A stretch of 64,000 bases of DNA from Rhodoferax sp. BAB1 (GCF_013334205.1 NZ_CP054424.1:3058001-3122000); one strand, 5' to 3'; numbered from the stretch's first letter, positions 50,863 to 59,774 are shown. The notes: a model not told the origin generated them from the sequence alone. A program made the numbers and translations.

Positions 50863-51717
50863 TCATGCGGCCTGCGCCAGGGGGGGTACCCAGGGCATGG
50901 CCGGCGCCGCGGGGGCTGCGTCTTGGGTGGGCGGTGTGCCAGTGAGGATTTCGTCGGCCTGCACGCCGTACAGATCGCGCAGCAGGGCCGGCGTCAGGGC
51001 CGAGGAGGGGCCGTCGAACACCACCTGGCCCTGGTGCAGCGCCACCACGCGGGGGCAGTACTTGCGCGCCATGTCGACCTGGTGCAACGAGACGATCACG
51101 GTGCAGCGGTCCTCGCGGTTGATGCGCGCCAGGATCTCCATGACCTTGCGCGACGATTCGGGATCGAGCGAGGCAATCGGCTCGTCGGCCAGCACCACCC
51201 GGGCACCCTGCACCAGGGTGCGTGCGATGGCGGCACGCTGCTGCTGGCCACCGGAGAGCGTGGAGGCGCGCTGCGCGTGGCAGTCGGCGATGCCGACACG
51301 CGCCAGCGCCTCGATCGCCTGGCTGCGCTCCTGCTGGCTGAACAGGCGCAGCCAGCTGCGCCAGCAGGGGATGCGATGCAGCAGGCCGACCAGCACGTTC
51401 ACCAGCACCGGCAGGCGGTCCACCAGGTTGAACTGCTGGAACACGAAGCCCACCTGGGCGCGGACCTTGCGGATGTCGCGGTGGATGCGCCCGCCCTGCT
51501 GCACGCAATGCCCGTCGATCTCGATCAGGGATTCGCTGCCGCCATCGGCGGCCACCAGGCCGGCCACATGGCGCAGCAGGGTGGACTTGCCGGAGCCGGA
51601 CGCGCCGATCAGTGCCACCATCTCGCCGCGCTGCACGCTCAGGTTGATGTCGCGCAGGGCATGCCGGCCATTGGCAAAGTGCTTGTTGAGTTGTCGGATG
51701 TGGAGTGCCGCAGTCAT
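50863..51717 (-). CDS. phnC: Phosphonate ABC transporter ATP-binding protein
   Basis: PhnC powers phosphonate import. The 284-residue ATPase has Walker [13 protein letters not shown]-loop [12 protein letters not shown], signature [12 protein letters not shown] and Walker [14 protein letters not shown]. It is the first gene of phnCDE-phnZ and is preceded by a Pho box 49 bp upstream of its ATG. Upstream phnM ends 103 bp away, so phnCDE has its own promoter. Confidence 0.96.
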   Translation of the reverse strand: MTAALHIRQLNKHFANGRHALRDINLSVQRGEMVALIGASGSGKSTLLRHVAGLVAADGGSESLIEIDGHCVQQGGRIHRDIRKVRAQVGFVFQQFNLVDRLPVLVNVLVGLLHRIPCWRSWLRLFSQQERSQAIEALARVGIADCHAQRASTLSGGQQQRAAIARTLVQGARVVLADEPIASLDPESSRKVMEILARINREDRCTVIVSLHQVDMARKYCPRVVALHQGQVVFDGPSSALTPALLRDLYGVQADEILTGTPPTQDAAPAAPAMPWVPPLAQAA

Positions 51718-51765
51718 ATTGGCTCCTGGTTAAGTCGTCTAGACAGCGCAGTGTGGAAGCGGTGT

Positions 51766-51783
51766 GTGACAGGGTTTTGACAG
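51766..51783 (-). promoter_or_regulatory. Pho box upstream of phnC
   Basis: On the minus strand CTGTCAAAACCCTGTCAC contains two CTGTCA repeats with an exact 11-bp period, as in the PhoB consensus (CTGTCATANANCTGTCAN). It lies 49 bp before the phnC ATG. A weak -10-like CACACT is found 10 bp downstream, the normal geometry for PhoB-activated promoters. Phosphate-starvation control of phnCDE-phnZ is inferred. Confidence 0.8.
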
Positions 51784-51819
51784 TCGCGGGGCACGCGTGC
51801 GTCATGGCCTCGCGGCAGC

Positions 51820-52977
51820 TCAGATCACGCGCCGTCCCTCGCGCCAGACCGCCCGCACCACGGCCTGGCGCGCGCCGCCGGGCAGGTCCACCAGGCGCAT
51901 CTGCACCAGATCGGCGCGCTGGCCGGGCGCGATCTCGCCCCGGTCGTGCAGGCCCGTGGCCCGCGCCGGGTTGCGCGTGACGGTGGCCACCGCCTGCGGC
52001 AGGGTCATCAGCTCCTCGTCCACCAGGCGCATGACGCCGCTCAGCATGCTGCCCGGCACGTAGTCGGAGGACAGGATGTCGAGCAGGCCGTGGCGCGCCA
52101 GCTCGGCCGCCGCCACATTGCCCGAGTGCGAGCCGCCGCGCACCACGTTGGGCCCGCCCATCACGGTGAGCAGGCCGAGCTCGTGCGCGGTGCGCGCCGC
52201 CGCCACCGTGGTCGGGAACTCCGACATGCTGGCGCCTTCGCCATGGGCCTGGCGCACATGCGCCTCGGTGGTGTCGTCGTGGCTGGCCAGGGCGATGCCG
52301 TGTGCGCGGCAGTAGTCGACGAAGTAGGCGCGGTGCGGCTCGGCGTACTGCGCCTGCAACTCGGCCGCGTGCGCCACCTGGCGTTCGAACTTCTCGCCGC
52401 TCCAGCCCTTCTTGCCGGTGTAGTAGATGCGCGCCTGCTCGATGTCCTCCCACTGGCGCTGGCCCGGCGTGTGGTCCATCAGCGAGATCAGCGACAGGCG
52501 CGGGTGCTCCTGGAAGGGCTTGAAGAGGTCGATGGTGTTGGGCGCCGGCAGCTCGCAGCGCACGTGCAGGTGGTGGTCGGCGCGCAGCAGGTCCTGCGCG
52601 GTGGCGGTGTCGATCGTCGCCAGCACCCGGTCCCAGGCACTGCCGCGCAGGCTGTCGGTATCGGCCTCGCCCACGCCCAGCGCATCGAACACGGTGGTGA
52701 TGCCGGCGGCGGCCACTTCGGCGTCGTGCGCCAGCAGCGCGGGCAGCTCGGCCCAGTGCACCTTGGGCCTCGGCATCAGGTGGCGCTCGAAGTTGTCGGT
52801 GTGCATCTCCACCAGGCCGGGCAGCAGGTAGTCGCCCTCCAGGTCGATGGCGGCCGGGTCCGCGCTGCCGCCGCTGTCGAAGCCGGCCAGGCGGCCGTCG
52901 GCCACGGCCAGCGTGCCGTGCACCACCTCACCGGGCAGCACCAGGCGGGCATTCTTGAAAACGATCTGGCTGTTCAT
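51820..52977 (-). CDS. phnM: Alpha-D-ribose 1-methylphosphonate 5-triphosphate diphosphatase
   Basis: PhnM removes pyrophosphate from ribosyl phosphonate triphosphate before C-P cleavage. The 385-residue amidohydrolase-superfamily protein has LVEMHTDNFERHLMPRP near residue 55, MDHTPGQRQW and ALASHDDTTEAHV with metal His and Asp residues. Its start overlaps the phnL stop by 4 bp. It is the last gene of the phnG-to-phnM unit. Confidence 0.95.
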   Translation of the reverse strand: MNSQIVFKNARLVLPGEVVHGTLAVADGRLAGFDSGGSADPAAIDLEGDYLLPGLVEMHTDNFERHLMPRPKVHWAELPALLAHDAEVAAAGITTVFDALGVGEADTDSLRGSAWDRVLATIDTATAQDLLRADHHLHVRCELPAPNTIDLFKPFQEHPRLSLISLMDHTPGQRQWEDIEQARIYYTGKKGWSGEKFERQVAHAAELQAQYAEPHRAYFVDYCRAHGIALASHDDTTEAHVRQAHGEGASMSEFPTTVAAARTAHELGLLTVMGGPNVVRGGSHSGNVAAAELARHGLLDILSSDYVPGSMLSGVMRLVDEELMTLPQAVATVTRNPARATGLHDRGEIAPGQRADLVQMRLVDLPGGARQAVVRAVWREGRRVI

Positions 52978-53690
52978 GCGTTTCTCCGGAATTCGGCGAC
53001 GTTGACGCGGCGGGTGGCGACCTGCGCGCCGACACCGGCGTCGTGAAAGATGCCCACCAGCGCCGCGCCACGGGCCACCGCCTCGTGGATCAGCTCGATC
53101 ACGGTGGCGGTGTTGGCGGCATCGAGCGAGGCCGTGGGTTCGTCCAGCAGCAGCAGCGGCCGCGGCTTGATCATGTTGCGGGCGATGTTGATGCGCTGCT
53201 GCTCACCGCCCGAGAAGGTGGCCGGCGGCAGGTGCCACAGGCGCTCGGGGATACGCAGGCGCGTCAGCCACAGCCTTGCCTGCTCGCGCGCGGCCTCCAG
53301 GGCCACCGCGTCGTCGCCGGCGTCCTCGGCCAGCGGCTCGGCCACCACGTCCAGCGCCCCCACACGCGGGATCACGCGCAGGAACTGGCTGACGTAGCCG
53401 ATGGTGTGGCGGCGCAAATCCACCAGCGCGCGCGGCGTGGCCTCGGTGATCTCCACCGGGGCAGCACCGGGCGGCGACACCGTGATGCGGCCGGCGCTGG
53501 CACGGTAGTTGGCATAGATCAGCTTGAGCAGGGTGCTCTTGCCCATGCCCGAGGGGCCGTCGAGCACGATGCATTCGCCCGGGGCGACGCTGAGATCGAC
53601 CTGGTCGAGCACGGGCAGCTCGACGCCGTTCTGGTGGTGCAGGGTGAAGCGCTTGGCCACCCCTTTCATCTGGAGCAGGGGTGCGTTCAT
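52974..53690 (-). CDS. phnL: C-P lyase ABC-type ATPase PhnL
   Basis: PhnL is a non-transport ABC ATPase that binds the C-P lyase core. The 238-residue protein has Walker A GPSGMGKSTLLKL, the signature FSGGEQQRINIARN and Walker B LLLLDEPTASLD. The ATG at 53690 overlaps the phnK stop (ATGA), which sets the start. A much longer open frame upstream is antisense-frame noise in phnK. Confidence 0.95.
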   Translation of the reverse strand: MNAPLLQMKGVAKRFTLHHQNGVELPVLDQVDLSVAPGECIVLDGPSGMGKSTLLKLIYANYRASAGRITVSPPGAAPVEITEATPRALVDLRRHTIGYVSQFLRVIPRVGALDVVAEPLAEDAGDDAVALEAAREQARLWLTRLRIPERLWHLPPATFSGGEQQRINIARNMIKPRPLLLLDEPTASLDAANTATVIELIHEAVARGAALVGIFHDAGVGAQVATRRVNVAEFRRNA

Positions 53691-54469
53691 GGCGGCAGTA
53701 CCGAAGAGACGAGAAGCTGGGTGTAGGGGTGCTGCGGGTCGTCCAGCAACTGGTCGGTCAGGCCGGCCTCGACCACGCGGCCGCGCTGCATGACCATCAT
53801 GCGGTGCGCCAGCAGGCGCGCCACGGCCAGGTCGTGCGTGACGATGATCACGGCCAGCTGCATCTGGCGCGTGAGCTGGCGCAGCATGTCCAGCAGGCGC
53901 GCCTGCACCGAGACGTCCAGCCCCGAGGTCGGCTCGTCCATGAACACCAGGCGCGGCTGCGTGACCAGGTTGCGGGCGATCTGCAGGCGCTGGCGCATGC
54001 CGCCGGAGTAGGCGCGCGGCGCCTCGTCGATGCGCGCCGGGTCGATCTCCACGCGCTGCAGCCATTCCTGCGCGGTGGCGCGCAGGCGGCCGTAGTGGCG
54101 CTCGCCCAGGCCCATCAGGCGCTCGCCCACGTTGGCACCGGCCGAGACGTCCATGCGCAGGCCGTCGGCCGCGTTCTGGTGCACGAAGCCCCAGTCGGTG
54201 CGCGCCAGCAGGCGGCGCTGCGCCTCGCTCATGGCGAACACGTCCTGCACGGCGCCGTCACGGGACTGGAACAGCACGCTGCCCGCATCGGGCTGGCTGC
54301 GCGCGGCCACGGCGTTGAGCAGGGTCGACTTGCCCGAGCCGGATTCGCCGACCACGGCCAGCACCTCGCCGGGCCAGAGGTCGAAGGAAGCGTCCTGCAA
54401 CGCCACGCGCTCGCCGTAGCGTTTGCCGATGCCGCGCACCTGCAATAGGGGAAGATTTGTCGTTGTCAT
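53687..54469 (-). CDS. phnK: C-P lyase ABC-type ATPase PhnK
   Basis: PhnK binds PhnJ in the C-P lyase complex and couples ATP hydrolysis to the reaction. The 260-residue protein has Walker [28 protein letters not shown] and LVFMDEPTSGLDVS. GGAG is 8 bases before the ATG at 54469. The gap to the GNAT gene upstream is 216 bp and is mostly filled by an interspersed repeat, an interruption unusual in a phn operon. Confidence 0.95.
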   Translation of the reverse strand: MTTTNLPLLQVRGIGKRYGERVALQDASFDLWPGEVLAVVGESGSGKSTLLNAVAARSQPDAGSVLFQSRDGAVQDVFAMSEAQRRLLARTDWGFVHQNAADGLRMDVSAGANVGERLMGLGERHYGRLRATAQEWLQRVEIDPARIDEAPRAYSGGMRQRLQIARNLVTQPRLVFMDEPTSGLDVSVQARLLDMLRQLTRQMQLAVIIVTHDLAVARLLAHRMMVMQRGRVVEAGLTDQLLDDPQHPYTQLLVSSVLPP

Positions 54470-54515
54470 TTCAGTGACTCCAGCGCGCACGTTGCACCGC
54501 ATGAGACGGTCTAAG

Positions 54516-54689
54516 CGGGGAACGCCGTGGAACCGGCTTTGCCGGGCCACTGGCGTTGCCCCCTTGAGGGGCTGAGTGCCGCGGCTCCAGACCTGCCTGC
54601 GCAGGTTTGGACGGCACCGAAGAGCCACAGCCTCCGGCTGGGGCACGTAGGCGACCACACGAAGTGGGCAAGCAACGGGGGTGTTTCAT
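54516..54689. repeat. Interspersed intergenic repeat, copy 2 (inside the phn operon)
   Basis: This copy resembles 16858-17034 along its whole length, in the same orientation, and also ends at the stop codon of a minus-strand gene (here the GNAT gene). It contains CCGGC-TTT-GCCGG, CCCCTTGAGGGG and CCTGCGCAGG hairpins. Its place between the GNAT gene and phnK means that phnKLM transcripts must read through it. Confidence 0.85.
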
Positions 54690-55135
54690 ATTTCGATCAC
54701 GAAGCTCAGGCCATGCTGCGCAAAGCCGAGCGATTCATAGAAGGCATGCGCCGCCTGGCGCTTGCGGTTGGACGACAGGGCCAGCTTGTAGCAACCAGCC
54801 GCACGCGCCTGCGCCACGGCGTGGGCCATCATCTGCCGGCCTATGCCCTGGCCATGCCGGTCCGGCGCCACCACCACGTCCTCGGCGATGGCCGAGGGCG
54901 TGCCGCGGTGGGCCAGGTTGTGCATGACCAGCAGGGCATAACTGCCGACCACGGCGTCGTCGCGTTCGTCGCAAGCGACGAAGAGGCGGTAGCTGGGGTA
55001 ACGCGCGAATTCAGCCAACAGCGCACGCGCCTCCTCCTCGCCCAGCACGCGGCCGTTGTCCAGGCCCGGCTGGGCATACAAGGCCAGCACGGCCGGCAGA
55101 TCGTCGGCCTGCGCCTGGCGCATGACGATGCTCAT
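54686..55135 (-). CDS. GNAT acetyltransferase within the phn operon
   Basis: The 149-residue GNAT protein has the acetyl-CoA loop VVVAPDRHGQGIGRQMM and ends FYESLGFAQHGLSFVIEI. A PhnO-like role, acetylating aminoalkylphosphonates before C-P cleavage, is plausible from its place between phnJ and phnK, but it is not a close PhnO by eye. Its start overlaps the phnJ stop (ATGA). Confidence 0.8.
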   Translation of the reverse strand: MSIVMRQAQADDLPAVLALYAQPGLDNGRVLGEEEARALLAEFARYPSYRLFVACDERDDAVVGSYALLVMHNLAHRGTPSAIAEDVVVAPDRHGQGIGRQMMAHAVAQARAAGCYKLALSSNRKRQAAHAFYESLGFAQHGLSFVIEI

Positions 55136-56007
55136 GCCAGCTCCTTGTCGGTGGCTTCATGCGTCACGTCAGCAACGGCTGGCTGGCGCGACTGGCAGTA
55201 GTCCGAGTCCGAGCACACGTGCATGCGGCTGCCGGCGTCGTCGGTGATGACCTCGTCCAGAAAGCTGTCGGTGGCGCCGCACAGCGCACAGGCCGCGTCC
55301 CAGCGCTGCACCTCGAAGGGGTGGTCCTCGAAACCCAGGCTTTCCACCGCGGTGTAGGGTGGCACGGCGTAGATGCGCTTCTCGCGCCCGGCACCGAACA
55401 GCTGCAGCGCCGGGCTCATGTGCATCTTGGGGTTGTCGAACTTCGGGATCGGCGAGGGCGCCATGATGTAGCGCCCGTTGACCAGCACCGGGTAGTCGTA
55501 GGTGGTGGCGATGTGGCCGTAACGCGCGATGTCCTCGTACAGCTTCACGTGCATCAGGCCGTACTCGGCCAGGCCGTGCAGGGTGCGCGTCTCGGTCTCG
55601 CGCGGCTCCAGCCGCTGCATGGGTTCGGGCACCGGCACCTGGTAGACCATGAGCTGGCCTTCGCGCAGCGGCGTCTCGGGAATGCGGTGGCGGGTCTGGA
55701 TCAGCGTGGCCTCGGTGGTGCGCGTGGTGGTGGCCACGCCGGTGGTGCGCTCGAAGAAACGCCGGATGTTGACCGCGTTGACCGTGTCGTCCGAGCCCTG
55801 GTCGATCACCTTGAGCACGTCCTGCGGGCCGATGACGGCCGCCGTGACCTGGATGCCGCCGGTGCCCCAGCCGTAGGGCAGCGGCATTTCGCGCGAGCCG
55901 AAAGGCACCTGGTAACCGGGGATGGCCACCGCCTTGAGGATGGCGCGGCGGATCATGCGCTTGGTGCGCTCGTCGAGGTAAGCGAAATTGACTTGCGGCG
56001 CGCTCAT
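55132..56007 (-). CDS. phnJ: C-P lyase radical SAM subunit PhnJ
   Basis: PhnJ cleaves the carbon-phosphorus bond of ribosyl phosphonate using a 4Fe-4S cluster and SAM. The 291-residue protein has the unusual motif C240-x2-C243-x21-C265 and the catalytic Cys271, equivalent to E. coli Cys241, 244, 266 and 272, and Gly31 at the glycyl-radical position (AIPGYQVPFG). The ATG at 56007 overlaps the phnI stop, which excludes longer starts. Confidence 0.97.
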   Translation of the reverse strand: MSAPQVNFAYLDERTKRMIRRAILKAVAIPGYQVPFGSREMPLPYGWGTGGIQVTAAVIGPQDVLKVIDQGSDDTVNAVNIRRFFERTTGVATTTRTTEATLIQTRHRIPETPLREGQLMVYQVPVPEPMQRLEPRETETRTLHGLAEYGLMHVKLYEDIARYGHIATTYDYPVLVNGRYIMAPSPIPKFDNPKMHMSPALQLFGAGREKRIYAVPPYTAVESLGFEDHPFEVQRWDAACALCGATDSFLDEVITDDAGSRMHVCSDSDYCQSRQPAVADVTHEATDKELA

Positions 56008-57104
56008 GTGGGGTCTCCTTCGGCGCCCGGCTGCGGCGCGGCGGCGCGCAGGCGGCGCACCAGTTCGAGTTCGGACTGGAAGTCCACGTAATGCGGCAGC
56101 TTGAGGTGCTGCACGAAACCCGAGGCCTCCAGGCTGTCGCTGTGCGAGAGCACGAACTCCTGCATCTGCGCCGGCGACTCGACCGGCTCGCCCAGCTCCT
56201 CGGCGCGCAGCGCGCGGTCCACCAGGCTCATGGCCATGGCCTTGCGCTCGCTGTGGCCGAAGGCCAGGCCGTAGCCGCGCGTGAACTGCGGCGGCTCGGT
56301 CTTGCTGCCGGCGAACTGGTTGACCATCTCGCACTCGGTGATCTCCAGGTCGCCGATGGAGATGGCAAAACCCAGCTCCTCCGGTTCGATCTCCAGCGCC
56401 ACCTGCCCCAGCCGGATCTCGCCCACGAAGGGGTGGCTGTGCGAATAACCGCGCTGGGTCGAATAGGCCATGGCCAGCAGGAAACCTTCGTCGCCGCGCG
56501 CCAGGTTCTGCAGGCGGGTGGCCCGGTCGGCCGGGAAACGCAGGGGCGCGCGCGTCAGGTCCATGGGCGCCGGGTCGCCCGGCGGCACGGGGCGGGTCTC
56601 GATCAGGCCCTCCTGGTTCAGCAGGTCCACCACACGCGGCACGGCGCCTTCTTCGGCCTTGAGCGCGGCGCTGTCGCTGCGCGGGGCGTCCGGGCTGTTG
56701 GCCAGCAGGGTGAAGTCCAGCAGGCGCTGGGTGTAGTCGTAGGTCGGCCCCAGCACCTGGCCGCCGGGTAGGTCCTTGAAGGTGGCGGAGATGCGGCGCT
56801 CCAGCGCCATGCGCGCGGTGTCCAGCGGCAGGGTGCTGCCCAGGCGCGGCAGCGTGGCGCGGTAGGCGCGCAGCAGGAAGATGGCTTCCACCAGGTCACC
56901 CGCCGCCTGCTTGATGGCCAGCGCGGCCAGCTCGGGGTCGTAGACCGAGCCCTCGGTCATGACACGGTCCACCGAGAGCTTGAGCTGCTGGCGGATCTGC
57001 GCCACCGACAGCTCGGGCAACGCACGGTCACCGCGCCGCTGCTCGGCCAGCAGGCGGTAGCTGTTGAGGATGGCGGTTTCCCCGCCCTTGACGGCCACGT
57101 ACAT
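56004..57104 (-). CDS. phnI: C-P lyase core subunit PhnI
   Basis: PhnI is the nucleosidase subunit that starts transfer of phosphonate onto ATP ribose, with PhnG, H and L. The 366-residue protein begins MYVAVKGGETAILNSYRLLA and has RGYSHSHPFVGEIRLG with conserved His residues and LPHYVDFQSELELVRRLR near the end. It follows phnH with a 1-bp gap and overlaps phnJ by 4 bp. Confidence 0.96.
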   Translation of the reverse strand: MYVAVKGGETAILNSYRLLAEQRRGDRALPELSVAQIRQQLKLSVDRVMTEGSVYDPELAALAIKQAAGDLVEAIFLLRAYRATLPRLGSTLPLDTARMALERRISATFKDLPGGQVLGPTYDYTQRLLDFTLLANSPDAPRSDSAALKAEEGAVPRVVDLLNQEGLIETRPVPPGDPAPMDLTRAPLRFPADRATRLQNLARGDEGFLLAMAYSTQRGYSHSHPFVGEIRLGQVALEIEPEELGFAISIGDLEITECEMVNQFAGSKTEPPQFTRGYGLAFGHSERKAMAMSLVDRALRAEELGEPVESPAQMQEFVLSHSDSLEASGFVQHLKLPHYVDFQSELELVRRLRAAAPQPGAEGDPT

Positions 57105-57105
57105 G

Positions 57106-57732
57106 TCAGGCCTCCACGGTTGTTTCGATGCGCGTGCTGCGCGGCAGGCCGACGATCTGCTGCGGCGTGGCCAGGAACAGGTCCACACCGCGCGGAAAGG
57201 CCGCGTGGTTGGCTGCCCACTGCGCCACGAAGTCGGGCGGCAGCCCGGTCACGCGCAGACAGGCTCCGCCCTGGATGCCGGGACCGGACAGGCGCCAGTC
57301 CTGCCCTTCATCCGCTGCGTGGCCCAGGCCCGCCACGTCGATCACGCAGGTGGTCGACTGGTCGGGGTAGTTCTCGCTGCCACCGGCAAAAGCCTCCAGC
57401 GGCGGCAGCGCGTCGCCCGCGGCAACCCAGGCAAACTGCGCCTGGGCCGGCGTGGCGGCCAGCTGGCAGCCGGTGTGAAAACGCAGCCAGGCCGCGGCAT
57501 CGCTGTCGCGCAGCGCCGGCGACAGCCACAGGCAACAGTCGGCGTCCAGCAGGGCCAGCAGCAGCGCGGCCGAGGCGGCATGGCCGACCTGCGGCACCTG
57601 CGCGTCGTGTGTGACATCCACCAGGCGGCCGGGGTGCGACAGCGCCTGCAGGGCCGCACGGAACACCTGCTGGCTGCCGTAGGCCTCCTGCGTGAAACCC
57701 GCACCGAGGGCGGACAGGTCTTGCGGGTTCAT
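57106..57732 (-). CDS. phnH: C-P lyase core subunit PhnH
   Basis: PhnH is a PLP-transferase-like fold subunit of the PhnGHIJ core without its own catalytic site. The 208-residue protein has SQQVFRAALQALSHPGRLVDV and the C-terminal FPRGVDLFLATPQQIVGLPR, both diagnostic. It overlaps phnG by 4 bp. Confidence 0.95.
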   Translation of the reverse strand: MNPQDLSALGAGFTQEAYGSQQVFRAALQALSHPGRLVDVTHDAQVPQVGHAASAALLLALLDADCCLWLSPALRDSDAAAWLRFHTGCQLAATPAQAQFAWVAAGDALPPLEAFAGGSENYPDQSTTCVIDVAGLGHAADEGQDWRLSGPGIQGGACLRVTGLPPDFVAQWAANHAAFPRGVDLFLATPQQIVGLPRSTRIETTVEA

Positions 57733-58241
57733 GCGCCCTCCTCCTCGTCGTCGGCACCGGCGCCGCTTTCGCGCGCCACGGTGAAGAAATCCACCTTGGT
57801 GCTCCGTGTGCGCTCCATGCGCTCGGCGCGCCGCCGGGCTAGGTGCTGACGCACCGGGACCAGCAGGCGGGCATCAAGCGCGGCCTGCTGCGCCGGGTCC
57901 TGCAGCAGGGCATCGGCCAGCGCGGCCAGTTGGGCCTGGCGGTGCGAGCGGCCCAGCACATAGGCCACGCCCACGGGCGTCTTGGTGCCGGCCTCGTCCA
58001 GGCGCAGGGCGCAGCGCGTGACGGTGACCTCGCCCAGGTTGAAGCGCTCACCGGTGCCGCCGGCGCGGCCCTGCACCATCATCAGCCCGGTCTCGGGCGC
58101 GCGCAGCCAGCGCGACGCCGCGCCGGCCTGCGGGCCCAGCACGGACTCCAGCAGCTCCTGCGGCGCGCGCGCCAGCAGCGCCATCCAGTCCGCGCGGACC
58201 AGGGGCCGGGCCGGGCCCGGGTTGTCAAATGCGTGAAACAT
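57729..58241 (-). CDS. phnG: C-P lyase core subunit PhnG
   Basis: PhnG works with PhnI in the first step of the C-P lyase pathway. The 170-residue protein has ETGLMMVQGRAGGTGERFNLGE-type core (residues 50-70) and VTRCALRLDEAG, and an acidic tail. The ATG at 58241 is used; a shorter leader exists before it because the PhnF-type operator lies at 58260-58271, only 18 bp upstream. It is the first gene of the phnGHIJ-GNAT-KLM unit and is divergent from phnF. Confidence 0.94.
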   Translation of the reverse strand: MFHAFDNPGPARPLVRADWMALLARAPQELLESVLGPQAGAASRWLRAPETGLMMVQGRAGGTGERFNLGEVTVTRCALRLDEAGTKTPVGVAYVLGRSHRQAQLAALADALLQDPAQQAALDARLLVPVRQHLARRRAERMERTRSTKVDFFTVARESGAGADDEEEGA

Positions 58242-58259
58242 CACTCTGCTATCCTGAAG

Positions 58260-58271
58260 TTGTATAGACAA
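58260..58271. promoter_or_regulatory. PhnF-type operator TTGTATAGACAA
   Basis: TTGTATAGACAA lies between the divergent phnG and phnF. It shares the core GTATAGAC with the site TGGTATAGACCA that I recall for mycobacterial PhnF, and has the same near-palindromic form. Binding by the adjacent PhnF would repress both phnG-M and phnF-DUF1045-phnN. The match is seen; binding is inferred. Confidence 0.7.
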
Positions 58272-58315
58272 TTTGATTTCCTGCCGCCAGCTTAAAGACC
58301 CTTGATGTAGGTTTC

Positions 58316-59077
58316 ATGACAGCCACCACGACTTTTCCCAACTCCCTCCAGACCGCGCCGGCCGGGCGTGAGAGTTTCTGGACCCGCATCGCCACCGAAC
58401 TGGCCGAAGCCATCGGCCGCGGGGTCTACGCCCCGGGCCAGCGCCTGCCCTCCGAACACGCGCTGGCCGAGCAGTACGGCGTGAACCGCCACACCATCCG
58501 CCGCTCGCTGGCCAGCCTGTGCAGCCAGGGCCTGGTGCGCATCAGCCAGGGCAGCGGCACCTATGTGGAAGACTTCGCGGTGGACCTGGCGCTAGGCAAG
58601 CGCACCCGCCACCACCAGAACCTGGCGCAGGCCGGCCTGCGCGGCGGCCTGCAGGTGCTGGCCGCGCGCACCGTGCGCGCCACGGCGGCCCAGGCACGCG
58701 CGCTGCAGCTGCCGGCGCGCAGCACGCTGCTGTGGCTGCGCGTGCTGGGCGAGGCCGAGCAGCAGCCGCTGCAGGTCAGCGAGCGCCTTTTCCCCCTGCC
58801 GCGTTTTGCCAATCTGGAAGCCGTGGTGCGCGAGACCGGCTCCATCACCGCCGCCTTTGCAGCGCACGGCGTGGCCGACTACACGCGCCGCGACAGCCGC
58901 ATCACCGCCCTGATGCCCGACGCCGAAGTCGCCGCCATCCTCAAGCAGGCCCAGAGCCGCCCGGTGCTGCAGGTGGAGAGCGTGAACGTGGACCCGCAGG
59001 GCGTGCCGATCGAATACGCCACCGCCTGGTTCGCCGGCGACCGCGTCAAGCTGACGGTGAGCCACGATGAGCACTGA
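58316..59077 (+). CDS. phnF: GntR/HutC-family phosphonate regulator PhnF
   Basis: The 253-residue protein has an N-terminal winged helix (GVYAPGQRLPSEHALAEQYG, then VNRHTIRRSLASLCSQGLV) and a C-terminal UTRA ligand-binding domain from about residue 90. PhnF proteins repress phosphonate genes. Its operator candidate lies 45 bp upstream. Its stop overlaps the start of the DUF1045 gene by 11 bp, forming a phnF-DUF1045-phnN operon. Confidence 0.94.
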   Translation: MTATTTFPNSLQTAPAGRESFWTRIATELAEAIGRGVYAPGQRLPSEHALAEQYGVNRHTIRRSLASLCSQGLVRISQGSGTYVEDFAVDLALGKRTRHHQNLAQAGLRGGLQVLAARTVRATAAQARALQLPARSTLLWLRVLGEAEQQPLQVSERLFPLPRFANLEAVVRETGSITAAFAAHGVADYTRRDSRITALMPDAEVAAILKQAQSRPVLQVESVNVDPQGVPIEYATAWFAGDRVKLTVSHDEH

Positions 59078-59774
59078 GCCGGCCTACCGCTACGCCATCT
59101 ACTACGCCCCGCGCCCGGACAGCCCCGAGTGGCAGGCCGGCAGCCGCTGGCTGGGACGCTGCGCGGCCAGCCAGCAGACGCTGACGCCGCCCGAGATCCC
59201 GGGCCTGCCGGCCGCGGAGTTCCTGCACCTGACAGCCGCGCCGCGCCGTTATGGCTGGCACGGCACGCTCAAGGCCCCGTTTGCATTGGCCCCGGGCGTG
59301 ACACCCGCACAGCTGCGCGATGCCGTGTACAGCCTGTGCCGCCAGCTGCAGCCCTTTGATCTGCCCGCCCTGCAGGTGGCACGGCTGGACGATTTCCTGG
59401 CCATGGTGCCCACGGGGGCCGAGCCGGCCATCAACGCCGTGCAGCGGGCCTGCGTGACGCAGCTGCAGCCGCTGGCCGCACCGCTGCCGCCCGCGGAGCT
59501 GCAGCGCCGCCGCGCCGCCGGCCTGACGCCGGAAGAAGACGCGCTGCTGCTGCGCTGGGGCTACCCCTACGTGCTGGAGCGCTACCGCTTCCACTGCTCG
59601 CTCACCGGCCCGCTGCGCGGCGTTGCACCGGCCGTGATCGACGCGCTGCAGGCCGCCGCGCAATCGTGGTTCGCCCACCTGCCGGCCAGCCGCTTCGACG
59701 CGGTGGCCCTGCTGGCCGAACCCAGCCCCGGCGCCGACTTCGTGCTGCTGGAACACATGGCACTCGGCGCATGA
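59067..59774 (+). CDS. DUF1045 phosphonate-locus protein, 2H phosphoesterase-like
   Basis: The 235-residue protein is the DUF1045 type found in many C-P lyase clusters. Two HxT/S-x motifs are visible: H65-G-T-L in YGWHGTLKAPF and H176-C-S-L in YRFHCSLTGPL. This pair defines 2H phosphoesterases, which act on cyclic phosphates. C-P lyase yields a 5-phosphoribosyl 1,2-cyclic phosphate normally opened by PhnP, and no phnP gene is in the window, so this protein could take that role; that is inference. It overlaps phnF by 11 bp and phnN by 4 bp. Confidence 0.8.
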   Translation: MSTEPAYRYAIYYAPRPDSPEWQAGSRWLGRCAASQQTLTPPEIPGLPAAEFLHLTAAPRRYGWHGTLKAPFALAPGVTPAQLRDAVYSLCRQLQPFDLPALQVARLDDFLAMVPTGAEPAINAVQRACVTQLQPLAAPLPPAELQRRRAAGLTPEEDALLLRWGYPYVLERYRFHCSLTGPLRGVAPAVIDALQAAAQSWFAHLPASRFDAVALLAEPSPGADFVLLEHMALGA

